A stretch of 64,000 bases of DNA from Spisula solida (Eukaryota; Mollusca; Bivalvia; Venerida; Mactridae), in contig OX365955.1 in NCBI GenBank assembly GCA_947247005.1, positions 17,465,322-17,529,321 on the forward strand, written 5' to 3'. The notes under the pieces are model-generated. The model did not search any database, was not told the origin of the DNA, and worked only from the letters and a program-made list of their open reading frames with translations. Below are positions 1 through 11,534 of this stretch, piece after piece. The position numbers and the translations under genes are program-made. Numbering within the stretch: the first letter of the stretch is position 1; each line of letters starts with the position of its first letter.

Positions 1-3000
1 ACTTGCAGACGCTTAAATAAAAGGATATAAAACGTTTTACAATGTATAATTATTCGATGAATTAAAGTGCCTACACCATCTCACAAATATGAGCATATTA
101 AGAATATAATGCCTCGCATAGCCTGTATTGAAAATCCCATACTTTTTCCTATGGTGAGTGTGCTTACAGGATTCCCAGAAAATAACGAGGCATCATTTTA
201 TTACGAACTAAACTGATTTACACGTAGACAAGAATAATTAATACGCATGTAAAATTAAATTGCAATAGCATAAATACTTGGCGATATTGGACTTTGAATT
301 AGGTGAGGCGTTTTTAAAGTACTTGAGTGTATTTAAATTGGGAATAGCTTTTTGCGACCAAATGCACAAATGGTTCGCATTAAATGTACTGAACACATTA
401 TGGTATAAATAATTGACAAGCTTGCGTTCGCCACAAAATATAATCAATAGGTGTTATTACAGTGTAGTCGCAATTGTTGTTTACTTTGCCATTCAGTTTG
501 TTTGATATTATGTTTAATGAGGGTTGAAATAACAAGTGGAAGTGTGTTTTGTAATTTCATGTCACAGTTGAGTTTCGCATCCAATACACACGTTTATAGT
601 TAACATATTAAACATGTTATTTTCGTAACTTTCAAAATATACATAATTGTTATAAAACAGTGTATTTTACATGTGTCATTTTATATCTTTGGTGTCCTGC
701 ATTTTAAAACTGAATTATTTCTTTAAAATTCCTTCATACAGTGAGTTCGTCCTTGTGATTCGTTTGTCCACTATCTCTTACTGTGGGTAAGTTTGACTTG
801 CGAAGGCGGAAAGTTATCCGAATAGAATATCGTGTTTTTCTAGATGTCTCATTCTTCCTGTTCATCGTTTTGTTTGCCCTTCCGACCAGTACTTGTAACT
901 GTAGTTGTCTGTTTTCGTGAGTGCTTGAAGTAGTCGTCCGTCTGTCTTTATGTCAATCTCAGCATGTGTGTTTCGAGTGGGACAATTGTCAGTAAATATC
1001 AACATGTACATGAACATTTGCTTCTTCGTCAGCATGCCCTACACGCGTGAAATATGTGATTTGACGCAACATGGACAGGCAATTACTAAAATCAATGATT
1101 CTTTGCATCACCTATTTAAATGCCGGTCTATTACTAAGACAATAGCAATACGATACTTTACTAGCGATCAGAAATGTGTTATTTCTTTATTTTCAAATGC
1201 CCACAGTGTATCATTTACTGTACATATTTATACATGGACTTTGCTCTGTGTCGCATTACACGTATCTGAAAGTTCCAGAGTTCATTCAATGTAATAATCC
1301 CATGCCTACGTCTGTATCTCACAGACTGACATTATGCATCCAGTATTCTATTTAGCAGTTTGTGGTTCTTTCAGTGCTTCATTAGAACAGATGACATTGA
1401 TCCATTTAACAGCACAATGCCTTGAAGAAACATCAGCTGATATTCCGGATTCATTAACATATAATAATATATCGGACATGCAACGCAGCACACAACACTT
1501 ACAAAACTTAAACTCGATATAAAATCGCAATAGGAACACGGAACTTACACACTAAACACAGAAAACAAACAAACACAGAACGTTAAGACAGTCGTCACAT
1601 ACAAATCCTTCTTGTTCAGCGTTTATTCATTCCAAATTACCGTATTTTGAATCATATCATTCAATTACCTAGATACATGATTAAAATAATCTCGGTGGTC
1701 TAGATGTCAGACCATCAGACGCGGGAAAACACGTTGCTGGTAAATGTAAGATTACCAACCGATATACATGTTTAACACAGTGATGGTATCACTCATTTTT
1801 GGACTAAGACTACTCAATTTTGAGCGATTTTCATCGCTCGTTATTATGAAAAATACGCCTTTGCAATAAATTGCAACGTATTCTGTGGATAATACAAGGC
1901 CTTCTGAACAGATTCATGGCATTTTTGTTGCATTGTGAGATGCTGCGAGTTGCCGCGAACAGTTTCAATACAGTGGGTGGAGTAGAGCATCTGCACCGGA
2001 AAGTAAACAAATACCTGTCTCTAATTCGGATATGCTCGAGTTCGGATGTAATTTTTATCAATAATGATTTATAGGATTAATTGACATATACTTGGAGTTT
2101 AAATAAATTGACAATTCCATTGTCATTAGTTATGCATGTAAGTAATTTGCAGATTATTGTCAATTGCAGCATTTTCAGAAAATTGTATTACGATTTACCT
2201 GAGAATGATTGAACAGATCTATAAATTTCTGCTTCATTACATACTGGTCAGTAGGGGACCTATACTTGTGCTTAACTATTTTAAACACATTATTGGGCTA
2301 TCAAATAGATTTGAAGGAACTATGATGCCAAGTTAATTTACAATGAGAAAAATTTACTATAATTTTCCACAATGCATGATGGCCTGACAGTTTATCTTTT
2401 AATTTCACATTTTCATGGCCCGATGCATTTTTCCATGGCATTGACCAACGGGCCACCGGTAATGTCGCAAACTGCTATATTGATTTCTTTATATCTGTCG
2501 GTCTGTCCCGTAGAGGTGTTGTCTGAACAGTTTCAATTATTTTTTTTAATTTCACGTTTTCATGGCCAAATGCATCTTTCCATGGCGTTGGCCATCGGAC
2601 CATCGTTAATGTCTCAAACTGCCGTAGTACCTAAACGGTTGACATGACAAGTGTGATGGGATTGTTTTTTCTATTTCTAAATAATTCATTATTTCTGATT
2701 GTTTATCGTAATATTACTGAGTCAATAAAATATATAAAAAACCTGTATTTTCCCACTATTAAGGAGATATTTTCACTATGGAAAGCCTCAAGGAATTGTG
2801 CACAATTTGCCTTTGTGAATGAGTATTGTGATTCAAAGATTTGTCAAACTAATTTAATTGGCTCTATGTAATAAGTACCTTTCTGGAAATCCTAGTTAGT
2901 ACAGACGCAATGATAAGGACATGTGTTTCATTTTAGATCAATAAACGCTCATTAACAATTAATATGTAATACACATGTAGATACTAGTTTTGATCTAACT

Positions 3001-3020
3001 TGTCTTCATACAAAGGTTAT
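1..3020. other. No gene recognised; AT-rich non-coding DNA
   Basis: Only short open frames without recognisable domains or codon bias are present. The longest, 950-1294 on the plus strand, resembles no family I know. The one visible structure is a diverged pair of direct repeats near 2401-2472 and 2549-2620, listed separately. Confidence 0.6.
2396..2625 (+). repeat. Diverged direct repeat pair (about 75 bp, spaced about 148 bp)
   Basis: A block of about 75 bases beginning with TTTAATTTCAC and TTTTCATGGCC near 2399 recurs near 2547 with scattered substitutions. The open frame across both copies carries the duplicated motif FHGxMHxSMA, which reflects the DNA repeat and not a known domain. It is probably a local tandem duplication. 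Confidence 0.55.
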
Positions 3021-3023
3021 AGT

Positions 3024-3341
3024 ACTGGGTTGGTATTCACAAAGAATCCTAGCAGAAAACGTAGATAGTTCTTAAAATCGTATTTCTTTCTTATGTAATA
3101 TTACGCAACACGGCTATAATATGACAGTTGGTTGGCCAAACCATAACTAAAAGCAAAGCATCAACATGCTTAATATTTTACATAGTTTTAAAGCAGTATG
3201 TTAACGGCTACTAAAATCACTAAAAAAACAGTGGTTAGTCATAAGATTGCAAAACATAATTATGTGCTTCACAAGTTATTAACTTAAGTCAAAATATTTA
3301 AAGTTTTCACTTAAGATACTTTTGTGAATACCAATCCAGTT
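3024..3341. mobile_element. MITE-like element with 21-bp terminal inverted repeats
   Basis: The left end (3024-3044, ACTGGGTTGGTATTCACAAA) is matched in inverted orientation by 3321-3341 (TTTGTGAATACCAATCCAGT), differing at one position. The 318-bp interior is AT-rich and has no open frame. Size and structure fit a non-autonomous DNA transposon; superfamily not determined. Confidence 0.6.
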
Positions 3342-5528
3342 TTGTGAGGACGATCAACAAATTGGCCGAGGCGACGACAGTACATACCAAGTTAATACCA
3401 TAATTATTTATATGCTAAGTTCTGTATACGTATATAATGTTTTCTATTCTACGCACTCGTGATTTAATTTTCCGCACCCGAACTCCTGTCCATGTTTTAT
3501 TCACCGACAAAATACGCGAACATATTTTTATTTCTTAAATTTAACATATTTAAGTGTTTGTTAGAATCGATTATGTTGGCATATTTTCGGTTCCTTCATC
3601 GAGGACTAGTTCACGGTATTTAATGCATAAAATTCCGTGATAAATACGTATCATAAGAAACTGCTTCAGTGAAATAAGTGAACTCTGTATCACGTCTATA
3701 TACATCTTGAATTCTATAATTGATACACTCATCCATATACATATTATTTATACAAAGAGAGAATGTGATAGGTTTAGAGAGAACATCATACTACGATTGG
3801 TCTTGGTGTACCAATATGTACATCGTAATGCATCTCGTATAGTGTGTAACAAAAGTCATAGCATGTGACATGAGTGATAGTAAAGATTTGTTGATGATTT
3901 CATAAATGTAACTATGTCTTTCAATACGATGGGGCCAGTGAAAGGTGCGGACAGATAAATTATTTCCTTCTGAACACAAACAGGTGAAATTGGTGTAGCA
4001 TGTTCATGATACCATTATAGAATAGATAACAAAACCAATACTACAAATAATTTATTGCATGATAACATATTAAATGTTGTATGGCAATATAAAAAACAAA
4101 AGAAAACGAAATACATAGACTATCTAAAGAGCACGTGCAGTATAACCTGGTTTTTTCGGCATCCCTTTTGACCGGGCCAGGGTGCCGGAAAAAGCAGTGT
4201 GTCGGTAAAACAAGGGTTAATAGAAAATCATATATACGTATATAGCCCGTTTGCAGCCAAAAACATCGTCTAAATTTTGAATTGTTAGAAGTCTATTCAT
4301 CAGATGTTGATAAAAATTTACGTAGGATCATATATACATTCTACCTACTCCCATTTCAAATTTCATATTTTTTAATTACTTATTTAAACAAGTTTATTCT
4401 TTATTGTATATTGATATTACTTGAGTTTCGACACTTTTTTACTGTCACTTTTTAACTGTTATAATCGTGTGTATACAGATTATATATAATACATGTAATA
4501 TCACGGAAAAGCAGTGAAAACCAAACCCTTATTCACTAAGCTACATATGTTAGGTACATACTCATACATGGACATACACGTATATAATAATGTTAAATTA
4601 AGAACTTAATAAAAGCATTTTAATGTTTATGTTCGCAATGAAAGGTAGTGTTATGACTGAACCAATCCTAAATAATTAAGTAATATACTTCGACCCAAAC
4701 CTTTAGTATTGGTCTGAAATCGACATTCACATGTTTGAAGAATGCCTAATATTAAGCAGTCAAAATCGTTTAAAGACGATTTAAAATCCGTGTTTTTATA
4801 GTTCGAGAAGGAGACTGCTTTAAGACGCAAGCCATATTTACGTTTAGACCCGAAAATATGATGCCCACAAACAGTACAGATGCACAGACGGGCCTCGTAT
4901 AAGCTATATTAAATAGGTAACAAAAAATTAATACGTAAAACTACCGTTAAATTGGCTGTTGTGTATATCAATTCTTCTAACACGAAGTTTCATTGTAAAC
5001 TACAAGTATTTTACACAGAACAAAACTGTTTTCACATATGCCCTATGTTGCTTAGATTTAAGTTTACATTAGGTAGATACATATCATTCACTCGTGCAAA
5101 ATCTCATACTTGTAGATGCAGTAAATACTGAGAAATCTTTATTTTAGACGAATGTTTTCGCCGCAAACGATCTATACATGCTTATAAAAAGACAAAGTAA
5201 TAACAAATGAACAACCATAAAAGGTACCCAATGGTGTTTGTATTTACACGTCATTGTACTTATGGTGTTAGTTAGTCAGTCGATAGTTTTTAATTGTTGT
5301 TCGTTTGGTTTTCTACAATGTCTTGTGCAAAATACATTTGCCGGTGATACACATCGTCGAAGTATTTATCTACATGTATAATGCCGGTTAACTATGTGCT
5401 AAAATACACAATTTATCAATTATCGATCGGGGCTGACAGACGATTCCAGATAATGGATAAAGCAGGTTCCGTTAAAGTCAAGGTATATCATCTAGAAATA
5501 CAATGGAGTTCTGTCGGGACCGACATAT
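3342..5528. other. Non-coding stretch between small repeats
   Basis: No open frame above 60 codons and no recognisable gene, apart from the short palindromic element at 4138-4220. The right end (about 5390-5528) contains GCCGG and CAGGT words like those in the flanks of the foldback structure, so it may hold an older insertion. Confidence 0.5.
4138..4220. mobile_element. Short palindromic MITE, relative of 58505-58590
   Basis: The 83-bp segment starts CAGTATAACCTGG and ends CGGTAAAACAAGGGTTAA. Its halves are roughly inverted copies of each other, with GGCATCCCTTTTGACCGG opposing CCAGGGTGCCGG. Its reverse complement aligns along most of its length with 58508-58585. Two dispersed copies of a short hairpin suggest a MITE family. 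Its first 14 bases also pair with 10695-10708, discussed under the foldback structure. Confidence 0.5.
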
Positions 5529-6639
5529 GGTAGGGTGACAATCTCAAGAAAAAAAAGTTGGGGTAGGACCTCTCTGTTAACAAGACATGTCATATACCAA
5601 AATGTTCGGGAAAGTCTGTAGTATCTGAGACTGCCGGCATAAATTGCCAAAAGTGGTGGCGTTCCGAGAAATTCAAGATGGCGTCCAAGATGGCCGCCTT
5701 TTTGACAGTATTAGCTTAATATTAATGTTATGAAAATATCAGGAATATGATGCAACTTTTTGAAATAACTTTCCTTAATTGTTATAGACACAGCAAAACT
5801 CTTTTAAACTGAAACATTTTTAGAATCTTCAAAGGTCAATGTCAAGGTCATTTACAGGTAAAACCAATGTAAAAATGGCTTAAAACGCGTTTTCACCTGG
5901 TATCTTCTTTGTTTGTATAGCATTTATTTACAAAAACTATCCACATTGATCATTTAAATAAAGGTGTACATTCAACAGTTTAAATAAAACTACTTTGGAA
6001 CACATTGGCCTTCAAGTAATGGAGATACACAGTATATCTTGTACTATGTGCTTTTCTTACCCCACCCACCATTTTTATACAAGAAATATGTTATCATGTA
6101 TTCTGAAAGTTTTACAAAAGATGTCTGTGATAAAAATGTTTATTATTATGATATATCTATAGTGGCATTCAAAAAATATCATTTGTGACTAAAATTCACC
6201 AGCAAAATCCAAGATGGCGTCCAAGATGGCCGCCGTAATATATAATGTCCCTTGTATAGCATTTAGCAGGATTAAAACAGTTGTTTTTCAGGTGAGGTGG
6301 CCACAAAAGTAGAACAATAACTGATTCATACCAAAATGTCCTTATCTGACTATAAATTAGTGCATAGACCTGCTGTCATACATTGTAAAAGGGTGGTGAG
6401 GATCAGGAAATCCAAGATGGCCGCCATTAATGGTCAATCCATGTAAAGTATGTTCAAACTACTATGAGACAGTATCATACATGGGTGTAAAGATACATGT
6501 AAGCATGCAAATTACTCATTTGCTACTGTGCATCAAATAAGCATTCTACTTTTACCACTTTGAAGCCAAGTTCAAGGTCGTGTCAAGGTCAAAGTATGAA
6601 AACTAAATGAAAAATACTTTTCCTGGTGGTGATTAGTAC

Positions 6640-9330
6640 CACATACCAGTAGGTCATTGATAAGGTGTATACGTATAAATTAGCAGTGTTGAATACCTCT
6701 TTTGGTCTTGTATAAATGTACTTGGGGGTTGTTTAGAACACCATAATGGCATTGAATTAGTGTAATTGCTGGATGTGGGTACCCCACTACTCCTGACATG
6801 GCTGTATGAGATGGAGGTGAGTACGGCAATGTCATAGGGCAGTGGGTTTATTGGGTGATGATGAATACCCCATAGGACATTGAATTTGTATATTGTTTGG
6901 TGCTTGTGCCCTATACAGCCTGAAATGAGTGTATGATGTGGATGAGTGTATTCCATAGGAATTTGAATGAGTGCATTTGGTGTTGGTGAGGAGTACCAAA
7001 TACTTCTTTAAAGGGTATAATTTATTATGTGGTGGTGATCAGTACCTAATGTGGCATAATGTACGTGTAGGGGGAACTTAGTGATTGAGTGCATTTGGTG
7101 CAGGTTGTTATCCCATAGGACATTGAATTGGTGTATTATATGGTGGTTAGCACTCTATATTGTCTTAAATGGGTAAATATTTGGGTTGTGAGTATGCCAT
7201 ATGGCCTTAAACCAGTGTAATCGGAGGAGAGGTATCATCCCCAAATACACCCATATGACATTCTCATAACCCATCAAGTCACACACGTCTGTGAACTAAC
7301 CACTAAATAATACACCCATTTCAGGCCATTTGGTGTACCCACCAACACCAAATACACCAATCAAATGCCCTAACGGATTCTCACCACCACACAATAAACC
7401 CAATCAATGCCCTATTGGGTGCTCATAAGCACCTGGTACACCCATTCAATGCCCTATGGGATACTCGCCACCACCTAATATACTCATTCAATGCCCTATA
7501 GGGTACTCCCCAACACATAATACACTCATTCAATGCCCTATGGGGTACTTGCCACCACCTAATATACTCATTCAATGTCCTATGGGGTACTTGCCATCAC
7601 CTAATACACTCATCCAATGCCCTATGGGGTACTCGCCACCACATAATGCACTCATTCAATGCCCTATGGGGTACTTGCCACCACCTAATATACTCATTCA
7701 ATGCCCTATGGGGTACTTGCCACCACCTAATATACGCATTCAATGCCCTACGGGGTACTTGCCACCACCTAATATACTCATTCAATGTCCTATGGGGTAC
7801 TTGCCACCACCTAATACACTCATTCAATGCCCTATGGGGTACTCGCCACCACCTAATACACTCATTCAATGTACTATGGGGTACTTGCCACCACCTAATA
7901 CACTCATTCAATGTCCTATGGGGTACTCGCCACCTCCTTATACGACCATTCAATGTCCTATGGGGAACTATAGTGAAATTTCCACCACCTAATACTCCCG
8001 TTTCAGTCCATTTTAGCTACCCACCAACAACAAATTCAACAATATACACCCATTCAGTTCCCTTTAGGATACTCACCACCACCAAAAACACCAATTCAAT
8101 GCCCTATTGGGTACGTACCACCACAAAATACACCTACTTAATGTCTTGTGTTGTACTCTAAACCACCAAGTACACCCCATGTAACACAGTGTGAAGACAT
8201 ATTGGGTACTCACCATCACCAAATACACCCGTTCAAAGTCTTTTTGGGTACGAACGACCATATAATACACCCATTTCATGCCACATAGGGCTCTTACCTC
8301 CAAGAATCCCCCCATGTCTGTGCCATATAGGGTATTTATTACCACCCAATACACCAATTCAATGCTCTATGAGGTACTCGCAACCATTTAGTACACCCAT
8401 GTCAGACAATGTAGGGTTACAACAAACACCAAACAAATGCCTTATGGAGCACTCACCACAACCAAATACACCCTTCAATGCTCTATGGTGAAATAACCTG
8501 CACCAAATACACTCATTCAAGGCCCTTTAGTGAACTCACCACCACCTAATACACAATTTAAGGCCATTTGGGTACCCACCAACACCAAAATACACACATC
8601 CAATGTCCTATCGGGTAATCATTATCACTAAGTAAAGTTGATAAACCCACTAAGGTCCTTATAGAAACTCACTCATTCAATGTCATATGGGTTACTCCAA
8701 ACCACAGAGTACACCCACACACGTCCCATCGGGTACTCACCACCACCAGACACACCCATTCAAAGTCCTAGGGGGTATGCACCACCACTTTACACGGCCT
8801 CACAGGCCACATGGAGCACTATCTACCAAAAATATACTAATTCAGTGCAGTACGGGGTATTCATCACGTGACCCAATACACCCATTCAATGCCTTATTAT
8901 AAATGTCATACTCACCACCATCGAATACACTAATTTCAATATGGGGTACCCACCACCACCAAAAATACATATAAAGTGTCCAATGTGGTATGCACCACCA
9001 CCTGATACATTCATTTTAGGCTATATGGGACACAACCACCAAACAATACACTTATTCAGTGTCATAATATTATGAGGTATTCTTTACCATCTAATAATAC
9101 CAATGACCAATATGGTACACACCACCATCTAATATGCCAAGTTCAAGCCTTAATTTGTACCCACCACTACCAAATACACCAATTCAATGTCATATAGGGA
9201 ACTGCACCAAATCCATCTATTCAATGCCCAATGCATATATTCACCACCACCAAATACGCGTACATCCATTCAATGATCTACTGGTATGTGGTACAAATTA
9301 CCACCAGGAATCGTATTTTTCATTTATTGT
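6640..9330. repeat. 42-bp minisatellite array with an internal orientation switch
   Basis: From about 7440 to 7965 the sequence is about 12 near-perfect units of 42 bases, each containing CATTCAATGCCCTATGGGGT followed by ACTTGCCACCACCTAATA. Looser units continue to about 9330. Left of about 7215 the same motif appears reverse-complemented (for example GCATTGAAT and GGTGAGTA near 6740-6950). Because 42 is a multiple of 3, units without stops give long open frames in two plus-strand frames and one minus-strand frame with 14-residue repeats. These are repeat artefacts until shown otherwise. Confidence 0.85.
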
Positions 9331-9529
9331 TTGTACTTTGACCTTGACATGACCGTGAACTTTTTTCAAACTGGTCAATGTAGTATGATTATTTAATGCA
9401 CAGTAGCAAATGAGTTTTTTGCATGGTAACATGTATCTTTACAGCCATGTATGATACTGTCTCATAGTAATTTGAACATACTTTATATGAATTGACCATT
9501 TATGGTGGCCATCTTGGGTTTCCTGTGTA

Positions 9530-9759
9530 CTGTTTTATCAAAGCACTTACGAAAATCTTAAAGTTACGCTCAAATTTAAATTCTTTATAATTCTTTAACA
9601 ACTGCAAATTGGTGACGGATATGGTTTGTAGGAGTTTATTAACTAAATCAGTATTAGTATTGCAGCCCCATTTACCACACTTTATAATTGTAAACAAATT
9701 ATAAAGAATTTAAATTTGATCGTAAGTTTACGATTTCCGTAAGTCCTTTGATAAAACAG
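9530..9759. mobile_element. 230-bp TA-flanked MITE nested in the right foldback arm
   Basis: The ends are inverted copies: CTGTTTTATCAAAGCACTTA at 9530 against CTTACGG-like sequence ending GATAAAACAG at 9759, with pairing for about 60 bases inward. TA lies immediately outside both ends (9528-9529 and 9760-9761), the usual target duplication of Tc1/mariner-type elements. The equivalent place in the left arm (about 6395-6412) lacks it, so it inserted after the arms formed. Confidence 0.75.
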
Positions 9760-10651
9760 TACCCTGGTCCTCACCACCCTTTTACAATGTACGACAGCAG
9801 GTCTATACACTAATTCATAGTCACATAAGGACAATTTGGTATGAATCAGTTATTGATCTACTTTTGTGGCCACCTCACCTGAAAAACAACTGTTTAAACC
9901 CTGCTTAATGCTATACAAGGGACATTATATATTACGGCGGCCATCTTGGACGCCATCTTGGATTTATCTAGTGAATTTTAGACATGAATAATATTTTTTG
10001 AATGCCATTATAGATGTATCATAATACTAAACATTTTTATCACAGACACATGTTGTAAACATTTCAGAATACATGAGTGCATATTTCTTGTATAAAAATG
10101 GTTGGTGGGGTAAGTAAAGCACATAGTACAAGGTATACTGTATATCTCCATTATTTGAATGCCTATGTGTTCCAAAGTAGTTTTATTTAAACTGTTGAAT
10201 GTAAACCTTCATTTAAATGATCAATTTCGATAGTTTTTGTAAATAAATGCTATACAAACAAAGAAGATATCAGGTGAAAACGCGTTTTAAGTCATTTTTA
10301 CATTGGTTTTACCTGTAAATGACCTTGACATTGACCTTTGAAGATTCTAAAAATATTTTAGTTAAAAAGAGTTATGCTGTGTCTATAACAATTAAGCAAA
10401 GTTATTTCAAAAAGTTGCATCATATTCCTGATATTTTCATAACATTAATATTAAGCTAATACTGTCAAAAAGGCAGCCATCTTGGAAGCCATCTTGGATT
10501 TCTCGGAACGCCACCACTTTTGGCAATTTATGCCGGCAGTCTCAGATACTATGGACTTACCCGAACATTTTGGTATATGACATGTCTTGTTAACAGAGAG
10601 GTCCTACCTACTCCTAAAATAGAGGACTTTTTTGGCAATAGTCACCCTACC

Positions 10652-11534
10652 AATAGCATGCCGGTTAAGTTAGGTTGCCGTTAAAACAGGATATACCAGG
10701 TTATACTGTGTATATGGTGTTGTAGATACAATACTATTACATTGACACAATATGATACAACGTCTTAATTCAATCAGTAAGATTCGAATTATGGATAAAA
10801 AACGCATTTTGCATGTTTTGACATGTAATGACTAGTCATTTGCCCTTCCGTTTTTTAATATGTCAGTATAAACATACATACAATGTCTTGACGTGGTATG
10901 ACCACGAAAGGATCACTGAATCTAACTGAACGGTAACAATTACATGTGATGTAACATATGGCACACCAACCCTTAAAAACATAACCATCTGTAAGGCGAG
11001 TCTTAGATGACCATGATTACCTGCGAGCCTTGAGCGAGCAGGTATATTGGATAGCATAAAGTTAAAAGTCCATGGAGGGGCACGTGACCTGTTCTCGATG
11101 GTTTACGATTTCCAAAAATAAATAAAAAATATGCATTTTGTAAGAATGTCGTGAACCAGACTAATTTTAAAGTAATTTTAAAGCTACTGGAACGATCCAA
11201 AATATCTTTGCTGGTTTTAATTCAAGTGATATTTCACTACATACCTATACAATTGCAAGTGAAGTTAGATGAAATTGGCCAAACATTTGCGTGTTCCATT
11301 GTTGAGTGTATAATCCACAAGAATAATAACTAATAATAAAAATACATAAATACAAAAATATTACATGTACTCTAACCCACCATCCCGTTGTCCTTTATAA
11401 TTTGTAGTAGTTTGTACCAAAATGAATTTACTATGGACACAATTCTAGTTTTTCACTTTCACATTTTATCTTTCCATCTCTTGTACTATGAGGTTAGGTA
11501 AGTTCTGTTAATATCGTGTCATATGTAATAATGT
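10652..11534. other. Non-coding gap between foldback and gene A
   Basis: It begins with CCGGTTAAGT and a CAGGTTATACTG end at 10697-10708. No recognisable gene follows. This is probably the 3' flank of gene A; I see no confident polyadenylation signal for the minus strand. Confidence 0.5.

Larger units (their letters stand above)
5529..10651. mobile_element. 5.1-kb foldback structure: long inverted arms around a minisatellite
   Basis: The left arm (5529 to about 6660) is repeated in inverted orientation at about 9275-10651. Landmarks in both arms are GGTAGGGTGAC at the tip, a CTCTCTGTTAACAAGACATG block, a block with AAGATGG repeated (5675-5700 and 10470-10500), and AAGTATGTTCAAA-like sequence near the inner ends. 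By eye the arms are about 90% alike. The right arm is longer because a 230-bp element is inserted in it at 9530-9759. Between the arms is a degenerate 42-bp tandem array whose units are inverted left of about 7215. No transposase frame is visible. Long inverted arms with internal tandem repeats match the plan of foldback transposons, so that class is the likely explanation; an inverted segmental duplication is the alternative. Confidence 0.75.

Noticed and set aside
950..1294. Plus-strand 114-codon frame
   Set aside because: No domain, no conserved context and no splice support.
7456..8161. Overlapping open frames of 118-178 codons on both strands
   Set aside because: They follow the 42-bp repeat in every open frame and lack a codon signature or known domain, so they are repeat artefacts.
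6640..9330. CRISPR-like regular repeats
   Set aside because: The units are contiguous without unique spacers, and the DNA is eukaryotic.
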